From: Methylobacterium fujisawaense
Lineage (GTDB): Bacteria; Pseudomonadota; Alphaproteobacteria; Rhizobiales; Beijerinckiaceae
NCBI RefSeq assembly: GCF_014138435.1
Contig: NZ_JACJIM010000003.1
Location: forward strand, 124,001 to 188,000
Length of the DNA: 64,000 nucleotides
Reading direction: 5' to 3'
The notes below the pieces were generated by a model. It did not search any database and was not told the origin of the DNA. It saw only the letters and a program-made list of their open reading frames with translations. The position numbers were made by a program, and so were the translations under genes. Below are positions 16,784 to 25,517 of this stretch, one piece after another; position 1 is the first letter of the stretch; each line of letters begins with the position of its first letter.

Positions 16784-19137
16784 GCGGCGCGACCTATCCC
16801 CTCCCCGGCCTCGACGCGCCGGTGGAGATCCGCCTCGACCGCTGGGGGCTGGCGCATATCCGCGCCGGCACGGCGCTCGACGCCTTCCGGGCGCAGGGGT
16901 TCAACGCGGCCCGGGACCGGCTCTGGCAGCTCGACCTCTGGCGCAAGCGCGGCCTCGGCCTGCTGGCGGCGGATTTCGGGCCCGGCTACCTCGCCCAGGA
17001 TCGCGCGGCCCGGCTGTTCCTCTACCGCGGCGACATGGCGGCCGAGTGGGCGGCCTACGGGCCGCAGGACACGCGGGCCATCGTCACGGCGTTCGTGGCG
17101 GGGATCAACGCCTACGTGGCCCTGACCGAGGCGCGTCCCGAGCTGCGCCCGCCGGAATTCGCCGTGACGGACACGCGCCCGGCCCTGTGGCAGCCGGAGG
17201 ACGTGGTGCGCATCCGCAGCCACGGGCTGATCCGCAACGTCCTGTCCGAGGTCGCCCGCGCACGGGTCCTCGCCCGTGCGGAGAGCCGGGCAGACGGGCT
17301 CGACGCGGACGACCTGCGCAAGCGGATCAGCCCGCCCCACGAACCCATCGTCCCGGACGGTTTCGACGCCGTCGACTGGCCGGACGATCTCCTCGACGAC
17401 TTCCGACTGGCCACGGCGACGGTGGGGTTCAGCCCGGACCGGATGGCGGCGACCCGCGCGGAGGCCTGGGACTGGTCCAAGGTCGACGCGCACGGAGCCG
17501 TCACGCGCGGCCCCCGCAGCGTGCCGAAGGAGCCGGCCGAGGGCTCGAACAACTGGGCGGTGGCGCCGTCCCGCACTGCCACCGGACGGCCGATCCTGGC
17601 GAGCGATCCGCACCGGGTCTACCTGCAGCCCTCGCTGCGCTACGCCGTGCACCTGACCGCCCCGGGGCTCGACGTGATCGGGGCCGGCGAGCCGGCCCTG
17701 CCCGGCATCTCCATCGGCCATAACGGCCAGGCCGCCTTCAGCCTCACCATCGCGCCGATGGACCAGGAGGATCTCTTCGTCTGCGAGACCGACCCGGCCG
17801 ATCCCGACCGCTACCGCTTCGGCGACGGTTGGGCGGCGATCACGCGCATCACGGAGCGGATCCCGGTGCGCGGCGGACCGGACGAGACCGTCATTCTCGG
17901 CTTCACCCGGCACGGGCCTGTGCTTCGCGAGGACCGCGGCCGCGCCTTCGCGCTGCGGACCGTCTGGTCGGAGCCCGGCGCTGCCGCCTATCTCGGCAGC
18001 CTCGCCTATCTCGGCGCCACGACGCCCGAGGACTTCGGCGAGGCCCTGCGCCATTGGTCGGCGCCCTCGGTGAACCAGCTCTACGCCGACACCGCGGGGC
18101 ACATCGCGTGGTTCATGGCCGGCAAGGCGCCGGTCCGCCCCGGCCATGACGGATTGCTGCCGGTGCCGGGCGATGGTCGCTACGATTGGGCCGGCTTCCA
18201 CGATCCCGGCGCCCTGCCCCGCAGCGTCGATCCGGCCTCGGGCTGGCTCGCCACCGCCAACGAGATGAACCTGCCGCCGGACTACCCCGCGGAGGATCGG
18301 AAGGTCGGGTTCGAATGGGCCGAGCCCTGGCGCGCCGGCCGTATCCGGGCGGTGCTCGGCGGGCCGGACCGGCACAGCCTCGCCGACTCGCAGGCGCTCC
18401 AGGGGGATGTCGTCTCCGAGCCGGCCCGGCGGCTGGTCGATCTGGTGCGGGCCCTGCCGGCGGCGGGCGATCCCGATGTCGCCGCGGCCCAGGCCGTGCT
18501 GGCGTCGTTCGACGGCGCGCTGCACCACGGCTCCGCGGCGGCGGCCCTGATCGAGGTGGTCTGGGTCCGGCACCTCCGCCCGGCCCTGCTCGCGGCGCTG
18601 GTGCCCGATCCGGGGACGCGGCGCCTGCTGCCGCCCGGCGACACGCAGAGCCTGATCGAGCGGCTGGAGACCGGTCTCGACCCGGCGGCGTGCGCGGCGC
18701 TGCTCACCGACGCCCTCGCCGCCGCCTACCGCACCTGCCGGGAGCGGATGGGCGCCGACCCCGCGGGCTGGTCCTGGGGCCGCCTGCACCACGCGCTGTT
18801 CGCGCATCCGCTGACCGCCCTGAGGCCCGATTCCCGCTGGGATATCGGTCCGCTCCCCGTGGGCGGAGCCGCGGCATCGGTCATGCACGCGGAGTACCGG
18901 ACCGACACGTTCCGGCTCACCCACGGCGCCTCGTTCCGCATGGTCGTGGATGTGGGGGACTGGGACCGTTCGGTCTTCATCAACGTGCCGGGCCAGTCGG
19001 GGGACCCGGCAAGCCCGCACTACGCCGATCTGGCCCCGGTCTGGGGGCGCCAGGACTATGTGCCGATGCTCTACGGCCGCGCGGCCGTGGACGCGGCCAC
19101 CGAGACGGTGATCACGCTGACCCCGAGCCCCGCCTGA
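16780..19137 (+). CDS. Penicillin-acylase-family Ntn-hydrolase, no signal peptide
   Basis: A 785-residue member of the penicillin acylase family (Ntn hydrolases), which cleave amide bonds of acylated amines such as beta-lactams or acyl-homoserine lactones after self-processing. The alpha-chain start has ARDRLWQLDLWR; the predicted autocleavage site and nucleophile is the Ser in EGSNNWAVAPS; the oxyanion Asn is likely in ATANEMNLPP. Start GTG 16780 overlaps the previous stop. The protein begins directly with the mature sequence (VSGATYPLPGLDAPVEIRLD) and has no signal peptide, unlike most relatives, which act in the periplasm. M81 and M20 peptidase genes follow. Confidence 0.9.
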   Translation: MSGATYPLPGLDAPVEIRLDRWGLAHIRAGTALDAFRAQGFNAARDRLWQLDLWRKRGLGLLAADFGPGYLAQDRAARLFLYRGDMAAEWAAYGPQDTRAIVTAFVAGINAYVALTEARPELRPPEFAVTDTRPALWQPEDVVRIRSHGLIRNVLSEVARARVLARAESRADGLDADDLRKRISPPHEPIVPDGFDAVDWPDDLLDDFRLATATVGFSPDRMAATRAEAWDWSKVDAHGAVTRGPRSVPKEPAEGSNNWAVAPSRTATGRPILASDPHRVYLQPSLRYAVHLTAPGLDVIGAGEPALPGISIGHNGQAAFSLTIAPMDQEDLFVCETDPADPDRYRFGDGWAAITRITERIPVRGGPDETVILGFTRHGPVLREDRGRAFALRTVWSEPGAAAYLGSLAYLGATTPEDFGEALRHWSAPSVNQLYADTAGHIAWFMAGKAPVRPGHDGLLPVPGDGRYDWAGFHDPGALPRSVDPASGWLATANEMNLPPDYPAEDRKVGFEWAEPWRAGRIRAVLGGPDRHSLADSQALQGDVVSEPARRLVDLVRALPAAGDPDVAAAQAVLASFDGALHHGSAAAALIEVVWVRHLRPALLAALVPDPGTRRLLPPGDTQSLIERLETGLDPAACAALLTDALAAAYRTCRERMGADPAGWSWGRLHHALFAHPLTALRPDSRWDIGPLPVGGAAASVMHAEYRTDTFRLTHGASFRMVVDVGDWDRSVFINVPGQSGDPASPHYADLAPVWGRQDYVPMLYGRAAVDAATETVITLTPSPA

Positions 19138-19168
19138 CCCGGCGGCCGGGACGGATTGGGACAGGACC

Positions 19169-20641
19169 TTGAAGATCTTCATCGCGGGTCTCGCCACAGA
19201 GACCAACACCTTCGCGCCCTTGCCCACCGGACAAGCGGCGTTTCACGCCGACTACGCCCGCCGCGACGGCAGCCGGAACCCGCCGAGCCTGAGCAATATC
19301 GGCCTCAAGGCCTGGCGCGCGATGGCCGAGGCGGACGGGCATGCGGTGGTCGAGAGCCTCTCGACCTTCGCGCAGCCCGGCGGCATCACCCTGCGGGCCG
19401 TCTACGAGGACCTGCGCGACACCCTGCTGGAGGACCTGAAGGCGGCGATGCCGGTCGACGCGGTGCTGCTGTTCATGCACGGCGCCATGGTGGCGGAGGG
19501 CTATGACGACTGCGAGGGCGACATCCTGGAGCGGGTCCGCGCCATCGTCGGGCCGGACGCCACGATCGGCGTCGAGCTCGACCTCCACTGCCATCTCACC
19601 GAGACGATGCGAACCAACGCCGACGTCATCGTGATCTACAAGGAATACCCGCACACCGACATCGTCGACCGCGCCCGCGACCTGTATCCGTTGGTCGTCA
19701 AGACGGTGTCGAAGGACATCCGGCCGGTGATGGCGTACGCCGACTGCCGGATCGTCAACATGTGGCGCACCAGCCGCGAGCCGGTCGCGGGCTTCGTGCG
19801 CCGGATGGAGTCCCTGGAGGGGCGCGACGGCATCCTGTCGGTCTCCTTCGGGCACGGCTTCCCCTGGGGCGACGTGGCGGATGTGGGCGCCAAGATGCTG
19901 GTCGTCGCCGACGGTGATGCCGGCAAGGCGCAGGCGCTGGCCGATGAGCTGGCCGGCGCGGTCTGGGCGATGCGGGAGGAGGCGGCGAGCCGCTGCGATA
20001 CGATCGACGCGGCCATCGATTTCGCCCTCGCCTCCGCCGACCCGCGCCCGATGGTCCTCGCCGACTTCGCCGACAATGCCGGCGCGGGCGCGCCTTCGGA
20101 CAACACCGCGATCCTCGCCCGCCTCGCAGAGCGGGGCGTCAAGGACGTGGCCCTCGGCCTGATCTGGGATCCCGGGGCAGTCGGCATCTGCCACGAGGCC
20201 GGGCTCGGGGCGTCTTTCACGCTGCGGATCGGCGGCAAGTGCGGCGTGACCTCCGGGAACCCGGTGGACCTGCGCGTCACGGTGCGCGGCCTGTCCGACA
20301 ACCACAGCCAGACCGGCCTCAGCGGCGGCCGCGCCCATCTCGGCCCCGCGGCCTGGGTCGAGGCGGACGGGATCCACGTGGTGCTGACCCACAAGCGCCA
20401 GCAGGCCTTCGCGCCCGACGCGTTCACGGGTCTCGGCCTCACCCTCGACGACAAGCGGATGGTCGTGGTGAAGTCGATGCAGCATTTCTACGCCGCCTTC
20501 GCGCCGATCGCGAGCGAGGTCCGCTACGTCGCGGCGCCCGGAGCCGTTCCGCCGGATTACGGCGCGATCCCCTACACCAAGCGGTCGGGCCACTACTGGC
20601 CGCGGGTCGCCGATCCGTTCGCCGAGGAGAAAGCCCGATGA
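19169..20641 (+). CDS. M81 family metallopeptidase (MlrC/microcystinase-like)
   Basis: A 490-residue protein of the M81 family (DUF1485 plus MlrC C-terminal domain), known for the MlrC peptidase of microcystin degradation. The N-terminus MKIFIAGLATETNTFAP is the family start and is initiated by a TTG codon with an AGGACC ribosome binding site. Zinc-site motifs are visible: LLFMHGAMVAEGYDDCEGD and GVELDLHCHLT. The C-terminal domain starts near DFADNAGAGAPSDNT. It lies 31 bases after the acylase gene and overlaps the M20 gene (ATGA). M81 genes are often next to peptide ABC transporters, so the true substrate is probably a small modified peptide or amide, not microcystin. Confidence 0.92.
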   Translation: MKIFIAGLATETNTFAPLPTGQAAFHADYARRDGSRNPPSLSNIGLKAWRAMAEADGHAVVESLSTFAQPGGITLRAVYEDLRDTLLEDLKAAMPVDAVLLFMHGAMVAEGYDDCEGDILERVRAIVGPDATIGVELDLHCHLTETMRTNADVIVIYKEYPHTDIVDRARDLYPLVVKTVSKDIRPVMAYADCRIVNMWRTSREPVAGFVRRMESLEGRDGILSVSFGHGFPWGDVADVGAKMLVVADGDAGKAQALADELAGAVWAMREEAASRCDTIDAAIDFALASADPRPMVLADFADNAGAGAPSDNTAILARLAERGVKDVALGLIWDPGAVGICHEAGLGASFTLRIGGKCGVTSGNPVDLRVTVRGLSDNHSQTGLSGGRAHLGPAAWVEADGIHVVLTHKRQQAFAPDAFTGLGLTLDDKRMVVVKSMQHFYAAFAPIASEVRYVAAPGAVPPDYGAIPYTKRSGHYWPRVADPFAEEKAR

Positions 20642-21780
20642 TTTCGGATCTGCGCTTCGACGCTCAGGACATCCTCGCGACCCTGCAGCCCTGGGTCCTG
20701 TGCGAGAGTCCCACCCACGACGCGGCGGCGGTCAATCGGATGATGAGCGTCGCCGCCCGCGATCTCGCGCTCCTCGGGGCGACCGTCGAGACGATCCCGG
20801 GCCGCATGGGCCTGAGCGACTGCGTCCGCGCGCGGTTCCCGCACCGGGACCGCGACCGGCCCGGCATTCTGGTGCTCGGCCATCTCGACACGGTGCATCC
20901 GGTCGGCACCCTCGGAAGCCTGCCCTGGCGGATCGACGGCGACCGCGCCTACGGCCCGGGCATCCTCGACATGAAGGGGGGCAACGTCATCGCCCTGGCG
21001 GCGATCCGCGCCCTGGCGGCGGCCGGGATCGAGACGCCGCTGCCGGTGACCGTCCTGTTCACCGGCGACGAGGAGGTCGGCAGCCCCTCGACCCGCGACC
21101 TGATCGAGGCTGAGGCGGCCCGCCACGTCGTCGTGCTGGTGCCCGAACCCGGCCAGCCCGACAACGGCGTGGTCACCGGGCGCTACGCCATCGCCCGATT
21201 CGACCTTGAGGCCCTAGGCCGTCCGAGCCATGCCGGCGCCTCGCCCCACGAGGGGCGCTCGGCGATCCGCGCGATGGCGCGCAAGATCCTCGCGATCGAT
21301 GGGCTCTCGGATGCCGACTGCACCGTCTCCACCGGGATCGTCTCGGGCGGGCAGTGGGTGAACTGCGTCCCGACCGTCTGCCGCGGGCAGGCGCTCAGCA
21401 TGGCCAAGCGCCAGGCCGACCTCGACCGCGGCGTCGAGCGGATGCTGGCGCTGTCGGGTGAGGAGGACGGCGTCCGCTTCACCGTGACCCGGGGCGTGAC
21501 CCGGCCGGTCTGGGAGCCGGATGCAGGCTGCATGGCGCTCTACGAGCAGGCGCGTGCCCTGAGCGAGGCGCTCGGCCAGCCCCTGCCTCATCGCAGCGCC
21601 GGCGGCGGCTCGGACGGCAACTTCACCGGCGCCAACGGTATCCCGACCCTCGACGGGCTAGGGCCGCTGGGCCAAGGCTACCACACCCTGGAGGAGCACG
21701 TGCTGATCGAGACCCTGCCGCAGCGGGCGCGCCTGTTTGCGGCCCTGCTGGCAAACCTCGGAGCCGCAGGCCGGGCCTGA
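20638..21780 (+). CDS. M20 family metallopeptidase (glutamate carboxypeptidase/ArgE-DapE type)
   Basis: A 380-residue M20 zinc exopeptidase or amidohydrolase. Metal-site motifs in order: LVLGHLDTVHP, the bridging Asp in GPGILDMKGG, the catalytic Glu pair in FTGDEEVGSPSTR, VPEPGQP, and the C-terminal His in LGQGYHTLEEHV. The dimerisation domain has GRPSHAGASPHEGRSA. Similar enzymes remove C-terminal Glu or deacylate N-acyl amino acids. The ATG overlaps the M81 stop (ATGA), and it ends the four-gene operon. No signal peptide is present, so it acts in the cytoplasm with the other enzymes. Confidence 0.92.
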   Translation: MISDLRFDAQDILATLQPWVLCESPTHDAAAVNRMMSVAARDLALLGATVETIPGRMGLSDCVRARFPHRDRDRPGILVLGHLDTVHPVGTLGSLPWRIDGDRAYGPGILDMKGGNVIALAAIRALAAAGIETPLPVTVLFTGDEEVGSPSTRDLIEAEAARHVVVLVPEPGQPDNGVVTGRYAIARFDLEALGRPSHAGASPHEGRSAIRAMARKILAIDGLSDADCTVSTGIVSGGQWVNCVPTVCRGQALSMAKRQADLDRGVERMLALSGEEDGVRFTVTRGVTRPVWEPDAGCMALYEQARALSEALGQPLPHRSAGGGSDGNFTGANGIPTLDGLGPLGQGYHTLEEHVLIETLPQRARLFAALLANLGAAGRA

Positions 21781-22037
21781 GCCCGGCCGGCGTGATGTCA
21801 GGCGCGGACCCGGCCGAGGGTCGCGATCGCGACGGCACCCCGGCAGGCCCTCCCGCCGTGCCGCCGCGGACGAAGCCCGCCAGGGCGAGGAGCGGACCTG
21901 ACGGCGCGGCCGGCAGACCTGTCAGGGGCTTCACACGCACCCGCCTGTGGCGATCCTCGACCCGTCGCGACTCTTTCAGCCGATCGTCGGACCGGCGGGC
22001 CAGCCACTTTTCGGGTCCGGACAGGGGCGGCCCGGCG

Positions 22038-23432
22038 TCAGACCGGGTCGACTGGCATCTCCGGCACGCCTCCGGCCTCGATCGCCGCGCCGGCCGCGAG
22101 GCATAGGTCTTCCCGGTAGCGGGCGGCGACCAGTTGCACCCCGACAGGGGTCCGTCCGACGAGGCCGGTCGTTACGGTGAGCGCCGGGACCCCGATCGGT
22201 GCCAGTCCCACCTGCAGCAGGTTCGCCTCGAAGGCCCGGGCGACACCGGCGTCCCCGGTGCGGTCGAGCCCGTCGGGGAAGGGCAGCTCGCCCGAGACCG
22301 GGACCAGGAGCACAGGGTTCTCGGCAAGGAACAGCGACCATTCCCGCGCCAGCGTCGCGCGCCGGGCGAGCGCCCGGGCGATGGCGTCGGGCGCCATCGC
22401 CTCGGCCCGCGACCGGAAGCTCTCCAGGAGCCCGATGGCCGCAGGATCCCCTTCCCGCTCCGCCGCAGCCCGGACCGCCGCGTAGCCGTCCCCGAGCCAG
22501 AGCTGGAGCTGGAGTTCGCTGGCTTCCCGGATCGGCGGGGTGTCGGCGATCTCCGTGACCGTCCATCCGGCCTCGGCCAGGCGGCGCGCGGCCTCCCGCA
22601 GGGCGGCTTCGACCTCCGGGGCGGCGGCGAGGCCCCCAGGCCGCACGCACAGGGCGACCTGGCGCGGCACGGACGGCCCTTCCAGCGGCGCCGGCACCCA
22701 CCATGGATCGCGCGGATCCGGGGCCGCCATGACTTCGAGGCCGAGGCGAAGATCCGCGATGCTGCGGGCGAGCGGCCCCGAGACCGCCATGAGTTGGGGA
22801 CCGATCCCGCGCTCGGGCGAGGACGGATTCCAGGCGGGGATCCGGCCCAGGCTCGGACGCAGCCCGTGCACGCCGCAGGCATAGGCTGGATAGCGCACCG
22901 ATCCGGCAATGTCGGTGCCGTGGGCGATCGCGCCGATCCCGGCCGCCACAGCCGCGCCCGCGCCTCCGGACGAGCCGCCGGGCGTCAGAGCCGGATCGCG
23001 CGGATTCTTGGTGTCGCCGTGGAGCTGGTTGGTGGTGAACCAACGCAGCGAGAAGGCGGGCGTGTTGGTCCGACCGAGCAGCACCGCGCCGGCCCGGCGA
23101 AAATTGGCGACCACGGGATTGTCGTCCGTCGCCACGAGGTCGCGCTGGAGACGCAGCCCGTTCGTCGTCGCGAAGCCCCGCTGGTCGGCGTTGACCTTGA
23201 TGGTGACCGGAACACCCGCGAGCGGACCGGGCGCCTCACCCCGAGCCCGGGCGGCGTCCACCGTGTCGGCCTGCGCCAGCACATCCTCCGGGCGGTGCTC
23301 GACCACGGCGTTGATCCGCCCATTGACCGTCTCGAGCCGGTCGAGGGCGTCCCGCGCGACCTCCCGGGCCGAAACTTGGCCGGTGCGGATCAGGGCCGCG
23401 AGGTCGGTCGCCGTCAGACGCCAGAGCTGCAT
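22038..23432 (-). CDS. Amidase (amidase-signature family), second copy
   Basis: A 464-residue amidase-signature enzyme, only distantly like the one at 12031. The triad is visible: Lys in GVPVTIKVNAD, cis-Ser in TPGGSSGGAG, and the nucleophile in DIAGSVRYPAYACGVHG. It is convergent with the M20 gene, 257 bases away, and closes the amide/peptide catabolic block. An inverted repeat 83 bases before the start could be its operator. The substrate is unknown; the C-terminal region (IGVPALTVTTG, PVGVQLVA) is typical of indoleacetamide- or aryl-amidase-like members but does not decide it. Confidence 0.92.
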   Translation of the reverse strand: MQLWRLTATDLAALIRTGQVSAREVARDALDRLETVNGRINAVVEHRPEDVLAQADTVDAARARGEAPGPLAGVPVTIKVNADQRGFATTNGLRLQRDLVATDDNPVVANFRRAGAVLLGRTNTPAFSLRWFTTNQLHGDTKNPRDPALTPGGSSGGAGAAVAAGIGAIAHGTDIAGSVRYPAYACGVHGLRPSLGRIPAWNPSSPERGIGPQLMAVSGPLARSIADLRLGLEVMAAPDPRDPWWVPAPLEGPSVPRQVALCVRPGGLAAAPEVEAALREAARRLAEAGWTVTEIADTPPIREASELQLQLWLGDGYAAVRAAAEREGDPAAIGLLESFRSRAEAMAPDAIARALARRATLAREWSLFLAENPVLLVPVSGELPFPDGLDRTGDAGVARAFEANLLQVGLAPIGVPALTVTTGLVGRTPVGVQLVAARYREDLCLAAGAAIEAGGVPEMPVDPV

Positions 23433-23514
23433 GGGGGTTCCTTTCGCGCGCCCGGACGGGCGGGGTCCATCCTACGATTCGCACCGCCCGAGCGGCTCCC
23501 GGCCGGCCCGTGCA

Positions 23515-23529
23515 GCATATTCAATATGC
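23515..23529. promoter_or_regulatory. Perfect 7-bp inverted repeat upstream of amidase
   Basis: GCATATT-C-AATATGC, a perfect dyad in an AT-rich pocket, lies 83 bases before the start of the amidase at 22038-23432 in otherwise GC-rich spacer. Such a dyad suits an operator for a dimeric repressor such as a GntR-family protein, but no regulator gene is adjacent. Assignment rests on symmetry and position only. Confidence 0.35.
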
Positions 23530-23642
23530 AAGCCGACGGCCGCTTTTTTCCGCTTCCGCGGATCGCCAACGCCGGCAAGGCTTTGCCGCAATGCAGCAGA
23601 AAAGACCTAAGCATTCCGACGTAGGCGGCTCTTGCTACCTTT

Positions 23643-23668
23643 GGAACGACTGATAACCTCTCCCCGTT
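23643..23668 (+). promoter_or_regulatory. Candidate EcfG (general stress) promoter
   Basis: GGAAC (23643-23647) and CGTT (23665-23668) are separated by 17 bases, matching the published EcfG consensus GGAAC-N16/17-CGTT. The site is on the same strand as, and about 84 bases upstream of, the 53-residue gene at 23752. One short motif can arise by chance, but the exact match in an intergenic region and the EcfG-type gene in this window make it credible. Confidence 0.5.
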
Positions 23669-23751
23669 CGCGCGTTCGACCGGCCAATTCAGCGAGAAGG
23701 AACGACTTTCTTAGACGAGGGCAGGCAACCTCCAGCAGAAGGCAGGCTTCC

Positions 23752-23913
23752 ATGGCAGAGGTGATTCGCGTCAGGCCGACACACGACGGCACCTACACTG
23801 TGTATCGCGGGACACTCGCGTTGATCTGCGGTCTTACCCGCCTCCAGGCCGAGCGCTACGAAGCGAGCCTCAGCCGACAGCAGCGCACCGACTTGGCAGT
23901 CGTCGGCATCTGA
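23752..23913 (+). CDS. 53-residue hypothetical protein, likely stress-inducible
   Basis: A short protein, MAEVIRVRPTHDGTYTVYRG onward, with a compact charged sequence and a hydrophobic patch (LALICGLTRLQAERYE), no signal peptide. An AGAAGG-like ribosome binding site precedes ATG 23752. The in-frame upstream extension to 23632 is basic and low-complexity and overlaps the candidate EcfG promoter, so the shorter form is preferred. It sits alone between the amidase and the metallophosphoesterase genes. No family was recognised. Confidence 0.55.
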   Translation: MAEVIRVRPTHDGTYTVYRGTLALICGLTRLQAERYEASLSRQQRTDLAVVGI

Positions 23914-23968
23914 CCCGCATCCCGATCCCGGGCCGGCGCCCCCCTCACGGGCCGGCCGGCCCGGCTCG

Positions 23969-24907
23969 TCAGGCGAGGTTTGACGCGTCGAGGTCCGACC
24001 CGTCGAGGTCCAGGGCGCCGAGATCGCTGATGGCGCCTGACGCATCGAGGCCCCGTCGCCGGGCTGTGACCGAGACCCTCTGGTCCGACCGGTCGATCTC
24101 GAACAGCAGGTAGGAGGCCCGGCGCGACGCCATCGCCCCGTGTCCGTGCGGGCGCGCCGATGCGGAGGGGGCACCCACCACCGGGACGGCCCGGCCGTCC
24201 GGCCCCGGGATCCGGGCGGCGCTGGTGACGTGATTGTGACCGTGCAGGATCAGGTCCGCCCCGGCCCGTGCGATCATCGCGGTGAACGCTGCGGCATCCT
24301 TCAGCTCGCGGCCGGGCGAGGCGCCCCCGGGCTGCGGCGGATGGTGGATCATCACCACGCGGAACGGGCGCCCCGGCTCCGTGGCCAGGGCGCGGAGCAG
24401 GGCTTCGGCCGCGGCCAGCTGCGGCGCACCGAGGCGGCCCGTCGCCACGAAGGGTTTGGTCGGAATCGCGCTGGACAGGCCGACCAGCGCCAGGGGCCCA
24501 CGCCGCCGCAGGTAGGGAAAGCGGCCCCACGAGCCGGAATCGTCGCCCGTGTAACGGCCGCAGGCGGCGAGCAGGCCTTCGAGGGAGCCGCGAACATAGG
24601 CATCGTGGTTGCCCGGCACGAAGCTGACCGCTTCGGGCGAGCCCAGTGCCTCCAGGAAGGTGCGGGCCGTCTCCCATTCGCTCGGCAGGCCGATGTTGCA
24701 CAGGTCGCCCGTACAGGCGATGTGTCCGGCGCCCTGCGCCTTCAGATCGGTGACCAGCGCCTCCAGCACGGTCATGTCGTGGCTGCGCGAGCGCCCGCGC
24801 CGCCAATTGGCGTAGCCGGTGGCGCGCTTGCCGATGAGCTGGTGGAGACGCACCCGGCCGAGGGGGCCGACATGCGGATCGCTGAGATGGGCGAGGCGGA
24901 AGGTCAA
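23969..24907 (-). CDS. Metallophosphoesterase with C-terminal pentapeptide-like tail
   Basis: A 312-residue calcineurin-like phosphoesterase. The metal motifs occur in order: HLSDPHVG (D-x-H), CTGDLCN, PGNHDAY, IHHPP and LHGHNHV. Similar proteins include cyclic-nucleotide phosphodiesterases and UDP-diacylglucosamine-type hydrolases, but the substrate cannot be assigned. The final 20 or so residues are unusual: SDLGA, LDLDG, SDLDA, SNLA, resembling pentapeptide repeats (A[D/N]LXX), partly encoded by a 15-base tandem duplication. There is no signal peptide. The next gene upstream on this strand is the VIT1-like transporter, whose stop is 64 bases before this start. Confidence 0.87.
   Translation of the reverse strand: MTFRLAHLSDPHVGPLGRVRLHQLIGKRATGYANWRRGRSRSHDMTVLEALVTDLKAQGAGHIACTGDLCNIGLPSEWETARTFLEALGSPEAVSFVPGNHDAYVRGSLEGLLAACGRYTGDDSGSWGRFPYLRRRGPLALVGLSSAIPTKPFVATGRLGAPQLAAAEALLRALATEPGRPFRVVMIHHPPQPGGASPGRELKDAAAFTAMIARAGADLILHGHNHVTSAARIPGPDGRAVPVVGAPSASARPHGHGAMASRRASYLLFEIDRSDQRVSVTARRRGLDASGAISDLGALDLDGSDLDASNLA
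23982..24011. repeat. 15-bp tandem duplication in metallophosphoesterase 3' end
   Basis: GACGCGTCGAGGTCC is followed directly by GACCCGTCGAGGTCC (one mismatch). On the minus strand each unit encodes one pentapeptide, giving the LDLDG/SDLDA tail. This shows how the tail may have grown. Confidence 0.75.
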
Positions 24908-24971
24908 CGCCGGTGGTCACCCTCGACACGGGGACGGAAGGCGCCCCGCATCGCGGGCGCGGCGCCTCGCG

Positions 24972-25508
24972 TCAAGCGCTTCCGATCAGCATCCCGACCA
25001 CCAGCACCAGCGCTCCGCCGAGCATGACCTGCAGGGCCGCGCGCCAGAAGGGCGTCGCCATGAAGCGCGTGCGGATCGCCGCGATGACCGCGAGTTCCAC
25101 CACCACGACCAGGACGGCGAGGCTCGTGGCGAGCACAAACGGGTTCGGCCAGCCGGGCGGGAGCGTGTCGGGAATCGCGTAGGGCAGCGTGTGGCCGAGG
25201 CCGCCCAGCGTGGTCATGGCCCCGCACACTAGGCCGCGCAGCCAGGGGTCGCCGCGGCCCGTGACCTGGCCGTCGTCCGAGAGCGCCTCGGTGAAGCCCA
25301 TGCTGATGCCGGCCCCGACCGACGCCGCGAGCCCCACCAGGAAGGTCGCGCCGTTATGCCCCGTGGCGAAAGCCGCCGCGAAGATCGGCGCGAGGGTCGA
25401 GACCGAGCCGTCGATCAGGCCCGCAAGGCCGGGCTGCACGTAGCGCAAGACGAAGGCGCGGCGCGCTTCCGCGTCCAATGCGACGGCACTTTCGAGGGCG
25501 GCGGCCAT
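24972..25508 (-). CDS. VIT1/CCC1-family iron transporter, MbfA membrane domain without ferritin domain
   Basis: A 178-residue integral membrane protein of the VIT1/CCC1 family. The opening FVLRYVQPGLAGLIDGSVST and LAPIFAAAFATGHNGATFLV are characteristic of the membrane half of MbfA, the rhizobial iron exporter. Three to four further helices follow (VCGAMTTLGGLGHTLPYAIP, LAVLVVVVELAVIAAI, LGGALVLVVGMLIG). MbfA normally has an N-terminal erythrin/ferritin-like domain of about 140 residues, which is absent: the ATG has its own AAGGAG site and an operator directly upstream. Two Irr-like boxes overlap the promoter. The likely role is export of excess iron or manganese. Confidence 0.82.
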   Translation of the reverse strand: MAAALESAVALDAEARRAFVLRYVQPGLAGLIDGSVSTLAPIFAAAFATGHNGATFLVGLAASVGAGISMGFTEALSDDGQVTGRGDPWLRGLVCGAMTTLGGLGHTLPYAIPDTLPPGWPNPFVLATSLAVLVVVVELAVIAAIRTRFMATPFWRAALQVMLGGALVLVVGMLIGSA

Positions 25509-25517
25509 GCGAATCTC

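Noticed and set aside
16561..19227. 888-codon open frame on the minus strand across acylase
   Set aside because: Antisense to a strong family match; Arg/Gly/Asp-rich, no domain or ribosome binding site. A high-GC shadow.
21770..21787. Stem GCCGGGC-CTGA-GCCCGGC at the M20 stop, possible terminator
   Set aside because: No T-run follows on either strand, and such stems are frequent at this GC content.
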